The notes under the pieces: generated by a model | Databases searched by the model: none | Seen by the model: only the letters and a program-made list of their open reading frames with translations | What the model was told of the DNA's origin: nothing | Assembly: GCF_003611465.1 (NCBI RefSeq) | Contig: NZ_RAXV01000029.1 | Coordinates: 1 to 49,395 of the forward strand | DNA length: 49,395 nt | Source: Acinetobacter tianfuensis | GTDB lineage: Bacteria > Pseudomonadota > Gammaproteobacteria > Pseudomonadales > Moraxellaceae | Reading direction: 5' to 3' | Shown here: positions 18,131 through 27,108 of the stretch, one piece after another | How positions within the stretch are numbered: the stretch's first letter is position 1 | How the letters are laid out: each line of letters opens with the position of its first letter | Position numbers and translations under genes: made by a program

Positions 18131-18892
18131 TTAGCCGAAGATGGCATTAATTGTGAGAAAAAATACAGATGGCCCAAGTAAACAACCAAGACCGGTATAA
18201 AAGGTTGCGACCAATGCGCCATAGGGCACTAAACGCACATCCGTTCCTGCTAAACCTGCAGCTGTACCACTGGTCGTGCCCGCCATTCCACCAAAAACCA
18301 TGGCAGAACGTGGACTTTTGAGATACATAAATTTTGCAAAGATTGGCGTACCCACCATAAAGAACACTGACTTAATTAAGCCAATTGCAATCGACAGCGC
18401 GATAACTTCAGAGCTTGCACCAATGGCTGAACCGGTCACGGGTCCAACGATATAAGTCATCGCGCCTGCGCCAATCGTGGTCATCGAAACAGGATCTTTA
18501 TAGCCCATCAACCATGCCACCATGGCACCAATCACAAACGGAATCACGCAGCCAAGTCCAAGTGCGATCAACCCCACCTTTCCTGCTTTTTTCACTTCTT
18601 TGACGTCGACCTCAAATGCCGTTGATGCAATGGCCAAGTCACGAATCATGGCGCCACCGAGTAAAGCAAAACCTGAGAAAATGGCGATATCTGAAATGCC
18701 CTTTTCACCTTGAGTATAAATCCCGGCAAAATAAGCCAAGACCAGCCCCAGAGTAATGGCGATGGCTGAGCTTTGTAACTTCCCTTTGGTGAGATATTTC
18801 GATAAAAGATGCGACACATACATCATCAAACCAGTCACTGCGAGCGCCGCGACGAGGGCATTTTTGGTAAAAACCGTAATTATTTCTTCCAT
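18131..18892 (-). CDS. mdcM: Malonate transporter subunit MdcM (MadM)
   Basis: A 253-residue membrane protein with about eight hydrophobic segments and Gly-rich helix pairs (GAGAMTYIVGPVTGSAIG near residue 140, GGMAGTTSGTAAGLAGTDVR near residue 206). It matches MadM, the larger subunit of the two-component sodium/proton malonate symporter. It works with MdcL encoded 63 nt upstream. GGAAG precedes the ATG. Confidence 0.93.
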   Translation of the reverse strand: MEEIITVFTKNALVAALAVTGLMMYVSHLLSKYLTKGKLQSSAIAITLGLVLAYFAGIYTQGEKGISDIAIFSGFALLGGAMIRDLAIASTAFEVDVKEVKKAGKVGLIALGLGCVIPFVIGAMVAWLMGYKDPVSMTTIGAGAMTYIVGPVTGSAIGASSEVIALSIAIGLIKSVFFMVGTPIFAKFMYLKSPRSAMVFGGMAGTTSGTAAGLAGTDVRLVPYGALVATFYTGLGCLLGPSVFFLTINAIFG

Positions 18893-18955
18893 TGCGTTTC
18901 TTCCTTGTAACCGTATAACTGCTTGTTATTTCGTGTTAAGACAACACCCTTGTCC

Positions 18956-19357
18956 TCAAGCGGTTTTTTCAGGCTGCTCTACAGCCCATTCATAGCTTTC
19001 GTAGTCGCCACTGGATTTATTCAACCAACGAATCACCAATACTGTACCGATAAGCGAGGCAACCGAAACAACAAGCCCCAACATCCCGCCTGACATAGCA
19101 GCAACGACGTTTTGGCCTGCCGACATAGCAACAACAATCGGGATATACATACCTGACCAGTACAACACACCAAATTGAGTCACTTGCGGTAAGTGCCCGC
19201 GTTTAGCTAAAAGCTCCTTGGATAGAATTAATAAAATCATGGCAATAGCCACACCGCCTACATTGGCTTGGACACCAAGGGCAATTCCGAGAACATTGCC
19301 TAGATAAACACCAAGTAAATGGCAGACTGCCAAGATGGCTGTTCCGTAAATAATCAT
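18956..19357 (-). CDS. mdcL: Malonate transporter subunit MdcL (MadL)
   Basis: A 133-residue membrane protein with four hydrophobic helices and the MadL pattern (HLLGVYLGNVLGIALGVQAN at residues 12-31, then SKELLAKRG). It is the small subunit of the malonate importer. First gene of the operon, with AGGGAGG before the ATG and a promoter 60-85 nt upstream. Confidence 0.92.
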   Translation of the reverse strand: MIIYGTAILAVCHLLGVYLGNVLGIALGVQANVGGVAIAMILLILSKELLAKRGHLPQVTQFGVLYWSGMYIPIVVAMSAGQNVVAAMSGGMLGLVVSVASLIGTVLVIRWLNKSSGDYESYEWAVEQPEKTA

Positions 19358-19416
19358 TGCTGAATCCTCCCTGGATCATGCAGCGCTTCTAATAATCTGA
19401 CTTATAATTTGCTATA

Positions 19417-19445
19417 GTTATAGCTTATCTGTATCCAGTACACAA
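19417..19445 (-). promoter_or_regulatory. mdc operon promoter
   Basis: On the minus strand TTGTGT (19445-19440) and TATAAC (19422-19417) are separated by 17 nt, about 60 nt before mdcL. The mdcY operator lies 25 nt upstream of the -35. Assigned from sequence only. Confidence 0.6.
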
Positions 19446-19469
19446 TCTTTTGTACTCAAATAAACATAA

Positions 19470-19481
19470 ATTGTATACAAT
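19470..19481. promoter_or_regulatory. MdcY operator ATTGTATACAAT
   Basis: A perfect 12-bp palindrome. From memory, this is the sequence reported as the MdcY binding site in the A. calcoaceticus mdc promoter. It sits between mdcL and mdcY. On the plus strand it overlaps a possible mdcY -10 (TATACA, with TTGTAC as -35 at 19450-19455), so MdcY probably represses itself as well as the mdc operon. Confidence 0.85.
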
Positions 19482-19498
19482 TTTTTTTTTGGTGATGT

Positions 19499-20167
19499 AT
19501 GACTTCAATTACGGAACTTCCTCTTTCTATTCAAATTAGTAAAAAGTTAGAGGATGATATTATTTATGGCTTTTTTCTGCCCGGGACTAAGCTAGATGAA
19601 CAAGAGCTTTGCGAACGCTATGGCGCTTCACGCACTCCTATTCGTGAGGCATTGAAGCTACTGGCCGCTGAAGGTTTGGTTGAAATTCGCCCTCGTCGCG
19701 GCGCAATTATTCCAACTATTAATTCACTTACCCTTTGTGAAATGTTTGAGGTGATGGCTGAATTAGAAGCCATGTGTGGACGACTGGCAGCACGGCGCAT
19801 TCAGCCTGAAGAAAAGCTAGAATTACAACGCTTACACCAGTTATGTCAGGACTATTTAAATCAGAACGACTCAGAAAATTATTATGAAGCCAACCGCTTA
19901 TTTCACTTTGCCATTTATCAAGCAAGTCATAATGCCTTTTTAATTGAACAAGCCTGTACTTTACACAAACGTTTGCACCCGTACCGTCGCCTACAACTCC
20001 GCGTTAACCATCGAATGAACCATTCATTTTCAGAGCATAGCGCAATTTTAGAAGCCATTTTTGCAGGTCATGAGCAAGAAGCTGAGACTTTGCTAAAAGC
20101 GCATGTAGTGATTCAAGGTGAAAAATTTACTGACTTTATTGCAACCCTTGATCATTTAAAAACATGA
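19499..20167 (+). CDS. mdcY: GntR-family repressor of the mdc operon
   Basis: A 222-residue FadR-subfamily GntR regulator: an N-terminal winged helix (QELCERYGASRTPIREALKLL, residues 38-58, then EIRPRRGAIIP) and an all-helical FCD ligand domain from about residue 80 with the metal-type residues of the family. It is divergent from mdcL and shares the operator region. In A. calcoaceticus the homologue MdcY represses mdc until malonate is present. GGTGATGT precedes the ATG. An IS end begins at the base after its stop codon. Confidence 0.9.
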   Translation: MTSITELPLSIQISKKLEDDIIYGFFLPGTKLDEQELCERYGASRTPIREALKLLAAEGLVEIRPRRGAIIPTINSLTLCEMFEVMAELEAMCGRLAARRIQPEEKLELQRLHQLCQDYLNQNDSENYYEANRLFHFAIYQASHNAFLIEQACTLHKRLHPYRRLQLRVNHRMNHSFSEHSAILEAIFAGHEQEAETLLKAHVVIQGEKFTDFIATLDHLKT

Positions 20168-20872
20168 GGCTTTGCTGCTCAAAGAGTTAAAAACTAAGCC
20201 TATTCTACTGAAATTTAAGTGACAAATTGGGTGTGAGGTCGGCCCAATTCCGTAAATTTATTTAATACGTCTACGCGTGCATGGATCTCATGGCTATCAA
20301 AATGCCTTGAATAAAGTTTATCGCCTAATAATTTGATGCAATACATCTTATTTTCGATCAAACTTCACCTATGATAGCCTGACCATTTTTCCATAATGTC
20401 CTGCCTAAGCATTTAACTGTTCGAAGTAAGCACTTCATTATACTGAAATTATTTTTATCTTTCCGAGGTCCCGCATTTTTTTCTAGGTGGAATCACTGCA
20501 TGCGTTTGACGATCTGCGCTGACCTGACGGCATTGTTCTGTGTCATAAGCCCCATCTGTATAGACTGAATCCATCTGCTCATCCAACGGAATTTGATCAA
20601 GTAAATCCCCAAGGACTTGCAAATCACTGACACCATTTATTATGAACTGCTTGTATTTGCAAGGTTTTAGCCTCTATACCAATATAAAGCCAGTGAAGTC
20701 GACAAGCAGATGAGCTCACCACTATGTTTTAATAGTTAATGTGAATATCAATATGTTTTTGTCGTCTATAGAATATAGAGTAATCTGGTACTGCCGAATT
20801 CTAAGCCACTTAGCTTAATTAAACTTTGAACAAAGCCTGTGACCATCCATTCATTTCTTTTGGATGTTTCAT
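20168..20872 (-). mobile_element. Decayed IS5-family (IS903-type) transposase remnant
   Basis: Minus-strand sequence translates in shifting frames into pieces of an IS903-type transposase: MVTGFVQSLIKLSGLEF, RRQKHIDIHIN, LGDLLDQIPLDEQMDSVYTDGAYDTEQCRQV, IPPRKK and the typical end LGRPHTQFVT with TAA at 20217-20215. Stops and frameshifts break it throughout and the 5' end is missing. The terminus GGCTTTGCTGCTCAAAGA starts at 20168, directly after the mdcY stop TGA (20165-20167). No active transposase can be made. Confidence 0.8.
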
Positions 20873-21490
20873 TCTATTTCCCCCTTAATATTAGGGTCTG
20901 TTGACATTTGTCGTGCCACTTTGCACTCAATGAATAAATTGTTCGGCCCCTTAATGCCGCTGTTTCTAATATTGCAGTAACTTCCCACGCACTATTAAGC
21001 GTACAACACATTAAAATTGTTCACACTTTATTACACAAAAAAAATTTAACTTAAAGCAACTTTTTAGCTTTCAACTTAAATTTGATGAAATGAAGAAATC
21101 TTTAGCCCGCTAATCAATTAACGATACGGTTAGTTTTTTTATATCAGTTCACTCGAAGTTTTATTCTCTATCATTTGATTATTGGCTGGCCGATTTGGAA
21201 CAGGAATGAATGGTAGGGTTCGAATAAAAATAGATGACAGATTTAGGCAGGAATATGCAATGTGAGCTTCTTCATTCCCAAATCATATTGCTGAAGAAAC
21301 TTGTAAGAACAGCTTTATCGGACAACAAAATAACTTAAGTTGTTTATTTTTTCGGATTTAATTGGATGTATAAAAACAAAGAAATGGTGCGCTCAGCGCG
21401 CACCGTAAATACAATTTAACTAATTGTTTATTATAAATATTTAAACCCAACCCACATCATTGTACCGCAAAAAATACCGTAAAAATTCAG
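20873..21490. other. Intergenic, no gene seen
   Basis: AT-rich stretch between the IS remnant and the Fic pseudogene with no credible gene. It holds GGGTCTGTTGACATTTG (20893-20909), which resembles an IS terminus, and a 7-bp GC hairpin (GGTGCGC/GCGCACC, 21386-21404) without a T-tract. Confidence 0.5.
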
Positions 21491-21902
21491 CATTCTAAAA
21501 AATATTGATGATGGCAATGTAGGTCATTACCACCAACGAAATATATTGATTTCAGGTGCTACGACTACCCCACCTGACTATACATTGTTGAATGACAAAA
21601 TGGCTCAACTAGTCGGTTGGTACAAGTCGGAAGCGCATCAGCGTCATCCTATTGAACGTGCAGCTAAAGTACACCTGGATTTTTTATTGATGGTAATAGA
21701 CGCACATCACGTCTATTGATGAACCTTAAGTTGCTGAAATCTGGATATCCACCTTGCGTTATTACAGTTGAAAAATCGCGTGGCTTACTATGAAGCTTTG
21801 GATCAGTGGATGGCTTATGACAAAACTGAAGCTTTTATCCAATTGATTTCTGAAGCAGTGATCGAAGGATTTAAACCATATCAGATAATTTTAGGAATTT
21901 AG
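21491..21902 (+). pseudogene. 3' fragment of a Fic-domain gene
   Basis: The sequence matches codons from about K105 to the end of the intact Fic gene at 48590-49321: [30 protein letters not shown], then [19 protein letters not shown] and a C-terminal FIQLISEAVIEGFKPYQI. It lacks the N-terminal half including the inhibitory helix. About 16 nt covering GIHP of the catalytic HPFIDGNGR motif are deleted, the motif's second Gly is Arg, and one extra base follows VITVEK. It is inactive. Confidence 0.88.
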
Positions 21903-21962
21903 AGTTACTCCCATTTATATATTTCTTTATTTGTACTGCTGCTTAGGACATTTTATTTATTA

Positions 21963-22096
21963 GAGCCTTGTTGCCTAATGCTGTTATCAAAAAATTGTTC
22001 AGCGATATAATTTCAGAATGAAGAAGCCTACACATAGAATCTATCATACAAAGAATTGACCTTACCACAAACCTAATTTTATTAACTTATTCAATA
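21963..22096 (+). mobile_element. 5' fragment of a second IS903-type element
   Basis: GAGCCTTGTTGC at 21963 resembles a left terminus, and ATG 22018 starts MKKPTHRIYHTKN followed by TGA, the N-terminus of the IS903-type transposase with a nonsense codon where the family has Trp. It stops being recognisable near 22060 and is cut by the IS at 22097. A possible right terminus lies at 23091-23105. Confidence 0.55.
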
Positions 22097-23010
22097 GATC
22101 TCTTTCATAAATCAAAAAACGATCTTCTTTTTGGTTAATATTTGCACTCCGGATTTCTTAGCATTCGTGCATAATCTGCGGATGAAATACATCGATTCAA
22201 ACAAGCTTTCTGATCCTCAGTTCAAGTGATACACAGGCATCTCATGGTCAACTTTCTATTTGATGGTTGAGCAATTGAAGAAACATGTCCCTACCAAAGG
22301 CAGACCGCCCAAGTTAAGCCTGGAAGACCAGGTTCTGCTCTGTCTAAGCTATTGGCGGGAATACCGAACCTTATTTCACGTTGCGACGAGCTACGGGGTT
22401 TCAGAGCCCACAGCCTCAAGAATTGTCCGTCATGTTGAAGACTGCCTGATTCGGTCCAATCTCTTTAATTTACCCAAAGATTTACCCGAGGGCGAAGGCA
22501 TCGATTGGAATGTTGTGATCGTGGATGCCACAGAAATTCCAATCCAAAGGCCTAAAAAAACAGAAGAAAAGCTATAGCGGCAAGAAAAAGACCCACACTT
22601 TCAAAGTACAGGCCATCATTCATTATCAAACTCAAAAAATCCTGAGTTTATGTACGAGTCGTGGTGCCGTACATGATTTCGAACTCTTCAAACGTAACTT
22701 GAATCAGATTCCTGCAGGTGCATTTATCATTGCGGATAAGGGTTATCAGGGAATTTATACAGTGTATCCAAATAGCTTGTTGCCATTAAAAGCAAAGAAG
22801 CGCTGTAAACTGGATTCCGAACTAAAAATCTATAATCAGGAAATCAATAAAAGAAGAATTGGAATTGAGCATGTATTTGGCAGTTTGAAAACCTTCAAAA
22901 TTCTTGCTGAGCGATATCGCAATCGAGGCAAAAGACTAGCATTAAGATTCAATCTAATTGCTGGAATTTATAACTTGGAGCTGAGTGAAAAATGACTTAT
23001 GAAAGAAATC
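22097..23010 (+). mobile_element. IS5-family insertion sequence, about 914 bp
   Basis: Imperfect terminal repeats are visible: GATCTCTTTCATAAATC at 22097-22113 and the complement of GATTTCTTTCATAAGTC at 22994-23010, with TA directly outside each end, consistent with a 2-bp target duplication of IS427/IS1031-type elements. It carries one transposase reading split by a nonsense codon and a frame break. It inserted into an older IS903-type remnant. Confidence 0.78.
22182..22995 (+). pseudogene. DDE transposase with a stop and a frame break
   Basis: ATG 22182 begins MKYIDSNKLSDPQFK, then TGA (22227-22229) where an Arg CGA is expected, then GISWSTFYLMVEQLKKHVP onward in frame to 22577. A run of seven A (22554-22560) shifts the reading: with six A the sequence would continue PKKQKKSYSGKKKTHTFK into the second part (to 22995). 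Catalytic residues remain: D in VIVDATEI, D in ADKGYQG and E in RRIGIEHVFG. The A7 could be a frameshift signal used by two-ORF IS5 elements, but the TGA prevents normal synthesis. Confidence 0.8.
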
Positions 23011-23090
23011 TAATAAATTTAATTAACTATACAAAAAAAACCAACTTATCTTAAATATTGATGGTTTAGACAAGCCTCAGCTTTTGAGTG

Positions 23091-23105
23091 TTTTTGCAAC
23101 AAAGC
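23091..23105. repeat. Possible IS903-type right terminus
   Basis: TTTTTGCAACAAAGC is the inverse of the GCTTTGTTGC-type ends of IS5/IS903 elements. It may be the right end of the element whose left end is at 21963; nearly all of its interior is missing. Confidence 0.4.
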
Positions 23106-23173
23106 AGAACGCTAATAAAAATATTCTAAATAACATTTCACATAAAATTCACTATCAGATACATACTCTTTAA

Positions 23174-23201
23174 TTGATAGTAAAACGCTGAAATTTATAA
23201 T
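23174..23201 (+). promoter_or_regulatory. ribA promoter
   Basis: TTGATA (23174-23179), a 16-nt spacer and TATAAT (23196-23201), about 80 nt upstream of the ribA start. No FMN riboswitch is recognisable in the short leader. Confidence 0.6.
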
Positions 23202-23280
23202 TGTAAAAAATTTAGCCGATGCTTTTAAGATAGATTAAGTAAATCGTATCAAATATAAATTTATATAGGTGTATTCTTCA

Positions 23281-23883
23281 ATGGCTATAGAATTTGTTTC
23301 AAAATCAAAACTACCTACTGCATTTGGCAATTTTGAAATTATAGCATTTCAAGACCAAAGTACTGGTGAAGAACATATTGCTCTTGCCAAAGGCATGAAT
23401 ACTATTTCTAATCAACCAGTACTTGTTAGAATTCATTCAGAATGCTTAACAGGTGATGCTTTTGCTTCACTGAAATGTGACTGTGGTCCACAATTACATT
23501 CAACTATGAAAATGATCAATGATGCAGGTCAAGGTGTGATCTTATACTTACGCCAAGAAGGTCGCGGCATAGGACTAACCAATAAAATTCGAGCTTACGC
23601 ACTTCAAGATCAAGGACATGATACTCTTGAAGCCAATTTATTATTAAATTTACCAGCAGATGCTCGTAAATATGATATGTGTACCATTATGTTAGATTAT
23701 TTAAAAATAAAGAATGTAAAACTCATTACAAATAATCCCCTTAAAATTAAATCTTTAACTGATTTAGGAATTAATGTTGTTGAACGTATTCCTTTAAAAG
23801 TTGGTTTAAATATCTTTAACAAAGCTTATCTAGAAACAAAGCAAAAACGCATGTCACATCTATATGATAATAGTGATTTTTAA
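23281..23883 (+). CDS. ribA: GTP cyclohydrolase II
   Basis: A 200-residue enzyme that opens GTP to the diaminohydroxypyrimidine intermediate, the first step of riboflavin synthesis. It shows the zinc ligands C55, C66 and C68 ([15 protein letters not shown]), the catalytic segment [14 protein letters not shown] and the conserved GHDTLEAN. It is a stand-alone RibA without a DHBP synthase domain. ATG 23281 is chosen over the GTG four codons earlier. It is AT-rich relative to the mdc and lipid blocks and lies beside IS debris, so it could be a second, acquired copy; the rest of the genome is needed to tell. Confidence 0.93.
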   Translation: MAIEFVSKSKLPTAFGNFEIIAFQDQSTGEEHIALAKGMNTISNQPVLVRIHSECLTGDAFASLKCDCGPQLHSTMKMINDAGQGVILYLRQEGRGIGLTNKIRAYALQDQGHDTLEANLLLNLPADARKYDMCTIMLDYLKIKNVKLITNNPLKIKSLTDLGINVVERIPLKVGLNIFNKAYLETKQKRMSHLYDNSDF

Positions 23884-24017
23884 AAGCGATCACTTTTAGA
23901 AAAAAATCCACGTATAAAGTTCCATCTCCCTCTCGGGAGAAGACTAAGATAAATACTGTTTTATATTTAATTATGGTTTTAAAGAATACGCAAATACCTA
24001 TCAAAGGAGCTGGCTTA

Positions 24018-24803
24018 TTATTTATTTTCTCTCAGGATTTGTGAAAAAACTGTGACTTTTTCTAAAGTTGCGTTCATTCCTTTATTAAAAAAAGTGTCGA
24101 CGAGCGCTGAACCGATAACAATAAGATCTACTTTATTGGCTAAGGCTTTAACGTGGTTTTCATTTTTGATCCCAAAGCCAATTGCAACAGGAATATTAAA
24201 AATAGGTTTGATTTCAGCAATCTTTTTCTCAAGATTAGATAGATTGAAGTCTCCTCCTGTTAAGCCATTTTCTGCAACATGATATAAAAACCCTGTCGCG
24301 CGTGCTGAAATTTGCTCCAACCTTTCAACTGGTGTCGTCGGCGCGGTCATTGCAATTAAATGCATATTTTTTTCATTTAACTGCACCTCAAATTTTTCTC
24401 GATATCCATATGGAACATCTAAAATCAATATTCCATCTATAAGGTTTTCTGTTTCGGCGATAAGTTTCTCAAAACCATATTGTATAATCGGATTTAAATA
24501 AGTCATGAAAATTATTGGTGTCTGGTCATCATGCAGCCTGATTACTTTTACCAACTCAATGGTCTGTTTCACCGTTTGACCTGAACCTAAAGCCCTAAGA
24601 TGCGCTGCTTGAATGATTTCCCCATCTGCCACTGGATCAGAAAATGGAATGCCAACTTCAATAATGTCAGCCCCAGCTTGACCTAATTGGCTCAACAGAC
24701 GACAACTTTCTGCGAAATTAGGATCTCCAGCAGTAAAATAACAGACCAGACCACTTCGATTTTCCAGTTTCAATTGCTCTAATTTTTGATCTAGACGGTT
24801 CAT
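24018..24803 (-). CDS. trpA: Tryptophan synthase alpha chain
   Basis: A 261-residue TIM-barrel subunit that cleaves indole-3-glycerol phosphate to indole and glyceraldehyde 3-phosphate. The catalytic residues are present at the E. coli numbers: E49 in [11 protein letters not shown] and D60 in VADGEIIQ. The active-site Tyr is in [14 protein letters not shown]. Some segments differ from typical chromosomal TrpA (for example [10 protein letters not shown] instead of D-P-EE). It overlaps trpB by 4 nt (ATGA), so translation is coupled. Confidence 0.93.
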   Translation of the reverse strand: MNRLDQKLEQLKLENRSGLVCYFTAGDPNFAESCRLLSQLGQAGADIIEVGIPFSDPVADGEIIQAAHLRALGSGQTVKQTIELVKVIRLHDDQTPIIFMTYLNPIIQYGFEKLIAETENLIDGILILDVPYGYREKFEVQLNEKNMHLIAMTAPTTPVERLEQISARATGFLYHVAENGLTGGDFNLSNLEKKIAEIKPIFNIPVAIGFGIKNENHVKALANKVDLIVIGSALVDTFFNKGMNATLEKVTVFSQILRENK

Positions 24804-26011
24804 GCTGTAGCTCCTGCAAGATATTTTTTGACCGTGTTTAAGTCTTTGTCACCTCTGCCGCTTAAATTGACAATAATGATCTGTTCTGGCTGCATTTCTT
24901 GAGCAAGTTGAATCGCATACGCAATTGCATGGGAACTCTCAAGCGCAGGAATAATACCCTCCTGTTGGCTTAAAAGCTGAAATGCATTTACAGCTTCTTG
25001 ATCGGTTATAGCCGTATATCTCACACGTCCTGTTTCAAACAGAATACCATGCTCAGGGCCGACACCAGGATAATCTAAGCCAGCCGATATAGAATGCCCT
25101 TCTAAAATCTGCCCGTCTAAATCTTGTAATAAATAGGTTAAATTGCCATGCAGCACACCAACTTGACCTTTGCAAATAGAGGCGGCATGTTCACCACTAT
25201 TTGTTCCTTTTCCACCTGCCTCAACGCCAAACATTTTGACATTCAGGTCTTCTAGAAAGGGATGCATCAACCCCAATGCATTTGATCCACCACCAACACA
25301 AGCAACCAAAGCATCCGGTAATTTATTTTCTTTGAGCAGTATTTGGTTTCTGGCTTCTAAACCAATAATTTTTTGAAATTCTCTGACCATCGTCGGATAT
25401 GGGTGAGGGCCTGCGCCAGTACCCAACAGGTAATAGGTTGTATTAACATGACTAATCCAGTCACGTAATGCTTCGTTCATCGCATCTTTTAAAGTCCCAC
25501 GACCTTTTTGAACACTTCTGACTTCAGCACCGAGTAATTTCATACGTTCAACATTCATTTGTTGCCGCTGAATATCTGTTTCTCCCATAAAAATGGTACA
25601 TTTCATCTTAAACAGCGCGCAAACCGTTGCTGTTGCAACACCATGTTGCCCAGCACCCGTTTCTGCAATGATTCTGGTTTTACCCATAAATTTGGCTAAT
25701 AAGATTTGCCCTACACAATTATTAATCTTATGCGCACCCGTATGGTTCAAATCTTCTCGCTTGAAATATATTCGAGCGCCGCTTGCATAAGCTGTTAGGT
25801 TTTTTGCAAAAAAAAGAGGACTAGGACGACCAACAAAGTCCGTTAAAATCTGCTGATATTCAGCCCAAAATTCAGGTTTGTGCCGAACAGTATTAAAGGC
25901 TTGCTCTAATTCTTGAAGTGCTGGCATTAAGCTCTCTGGCATGTAACATCCACCAAATTTACCAAAAAATCCCAAGTCATCAGGACCATTACCTGTATAA
26001 GGGGTTGTCAT
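24800..26011 (-). CDS. trpB: Tryptophan synthase beta chain
   Basis: A 403-residue PLP enzyme that joins indole and serine to tryptophan. The PLP lysine is K95 in [11 protein letters not shown], the catalytic Glu is in [11 protein letters not shown], the phosphate loop is [10 protein letters not shown] and the GRGDKD end motif is intact. First gene of trpBA, divergent from a TrpI-like LysR gene 100 nt away as in Pseudomonas. In the Acinetobacter genomes I know, trpB and trpA lie elsewhere and without trpI, so this may be an extra or transferred pair. Confidence 0.95.
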   Translation of the reverse strand: MTTPYTGNGPDDLGFFGKFGGCYMPESLMPALQELEQAFNTVRHKPEFWAEYQQILTDFVGRPSPLFFAKNLTAYASGARIYFKREDLNHTGAHKINNCVGQILLAKFMGKTRIIAETGAGQHGVATATVCALFKMKCTIFMGETDIQRQQMNVERMKLLGAEVRSVQKGRGTLKDAMNEALRDWISHVNTTYYLLGTGAGPHPYPTMVREFQKIIGLEARNQILLKENKLPDALVACVGGGSNALGLMHPFLEDLNVKMFGVEAGGKGTNSGEHAASICKGQVGVLHGNLTYLLQDLDGQILEGHSISAGLDYPGVGPEHGILFETGRVRYTAITDQEAVNAFQLLSQQEGIIPALESSHAIAYAIQLAQEMQPEQIIIVNLSGRGDKDLNTVKKYLAGATA

Positions 26012-26111
26012 CTCATATCTCTTACTGTATCCATTTTTTTCATCTTAAAATATTTTCATTTTTCTGATAATTGATATATTTTGAGCTGATGATGTTAGAA
26101 AATTTTACAAC

Positions 26112-26993
26112 ATGAAACGCAGAACACTCCCTCCCCTTAATGCTTTAAAATCATTTGAAGCAGTTGCTAGAAATAAAAGTTTTAGCTTAGCTGCGGAAGA
26201 ATTGTGTGTCACCCATAGTGCGATTAGTCATCAAATAAAGCAGTTAGAAGAATGGTTAGATAAAAAATTGTTTATTCGACATTCCTCGACCATCTCTCTG
26301 ACGGCGGACGCCGAAGAATTATCGCTCGTTTGTACGCAATTTTTTAATCGTTTAGAACAATGTGTCTTTGAGTTAACAAATAAAACATCAGAGGTAGAGG
26401 TGGTAATAGGCGCTTCTCATAGTTTTATGGCAAATTGGCTGATTCCCCGATTAGAAAAGCTCGAAGTCATTTATCCCAATATCCATATCAAATTAATGAC
26501 ATGTAATGAGTTAAAATTATTAGAAAAAGAGAAAGTTGACATATTGATCAATAGCATCAGTGAGAATCATCTACTTCCTAACTTTTTGAATAAATATCTG
26601 TTATTTCCCGATAACATGGGTCCTATTTGTAATCGTGAAATAAATCTTCTTCATTCCGTAAATGATCTTTTAAACTATCCATTACTTCATACCCACTCAA
26701 ATAAAAGTGCATGGCATACATGGTTTGATCAGTTTCAAATAAGCTTTTGCCCAAAATCCAATGACCGTTATTTTGATAGTCTGAATTTAATGATAGAAGC
26801 TGCCGTGTCTGGGTTAGGAATTGCCATAGCACCTCAAATTCTAGTAGAAAAAGAAATGTTAAATGGAAAGATCATTGCCCCTTTTGATTTTATCTATTGT
26901 GACTATAATTTTTATGCAATGGTCAGAAAAAATAATGAAAATCGTGATGTTATGAATATCATTAATTGGTTAATGGCCGAAGAAAAAAGTTAA
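26112..26993 (+). CDS. trpI: TrpI-like LysR regulator
   Basis: A 293-residue LysR protein of the GcvA/TrpI branch: it starts RRTLPPLNALKSFEAVARNKSFSLAAEELC with the HTH at about residues 20-42, then an effector-binding domain (IGASHSFMANWLIPRLEKL near residue 95). Its position, divergent from trpBA with 100 nt between starts, is that of Pseudomonas trpI, an activator that senses indoleglycerol phosphate. It is low in GC like its neighbours. The naming rests on context as well as family. Confidence 0.8.
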   Translation: MKRRTLPPLNALKSFEAVARNKSFSLAAEELCVTHSAISHQIKQLEEWLDKKLFIRHSSTISLTADAEELSLVCTQFFNRLEQCVFELTNKTSEVEVVIGASHSFMANWLIPRLEKLEVIYPNIHIKLMTCNELKLLEKEKVDILINSISENHLLPNFLNKYLLFPDNMGPICNREINLLHSVNDLLNYPLLHTHSNKSAWHTWFDQFQISFCPKSNDRYFDSLNLMIEAAVSGLGIAIAPQILVEKEMLNGKIIAPFDFIYCDYNFYAMVRKNNENRDVMNIINWLMAEEKS

Positions 26994-27108
26994 ACATTTA
27001 ATCTTTGATTTGAAAAATTCTATTCAATTGCTCATCTATAACGTCTATTTCACATTCTATTCACGCTGTGCTGCCTAAGGTATAAACATACACTTCATAC
27101 GGACACTG

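Noticed and set aside
12086..20167. Fatty acid synthesis cluster instead of malonate decarboxylase
   Set aside because: The carrier MdcC, MdcB/MdcG cofactor genes and MadLM transporter with mdcY are specific to malonate decarboxylation.
21386..21404. GC hairpin GGTGCGC/GCGCACC
   Set aside because: No T-tract on either side and no adjacent gene end; not called a terminator.
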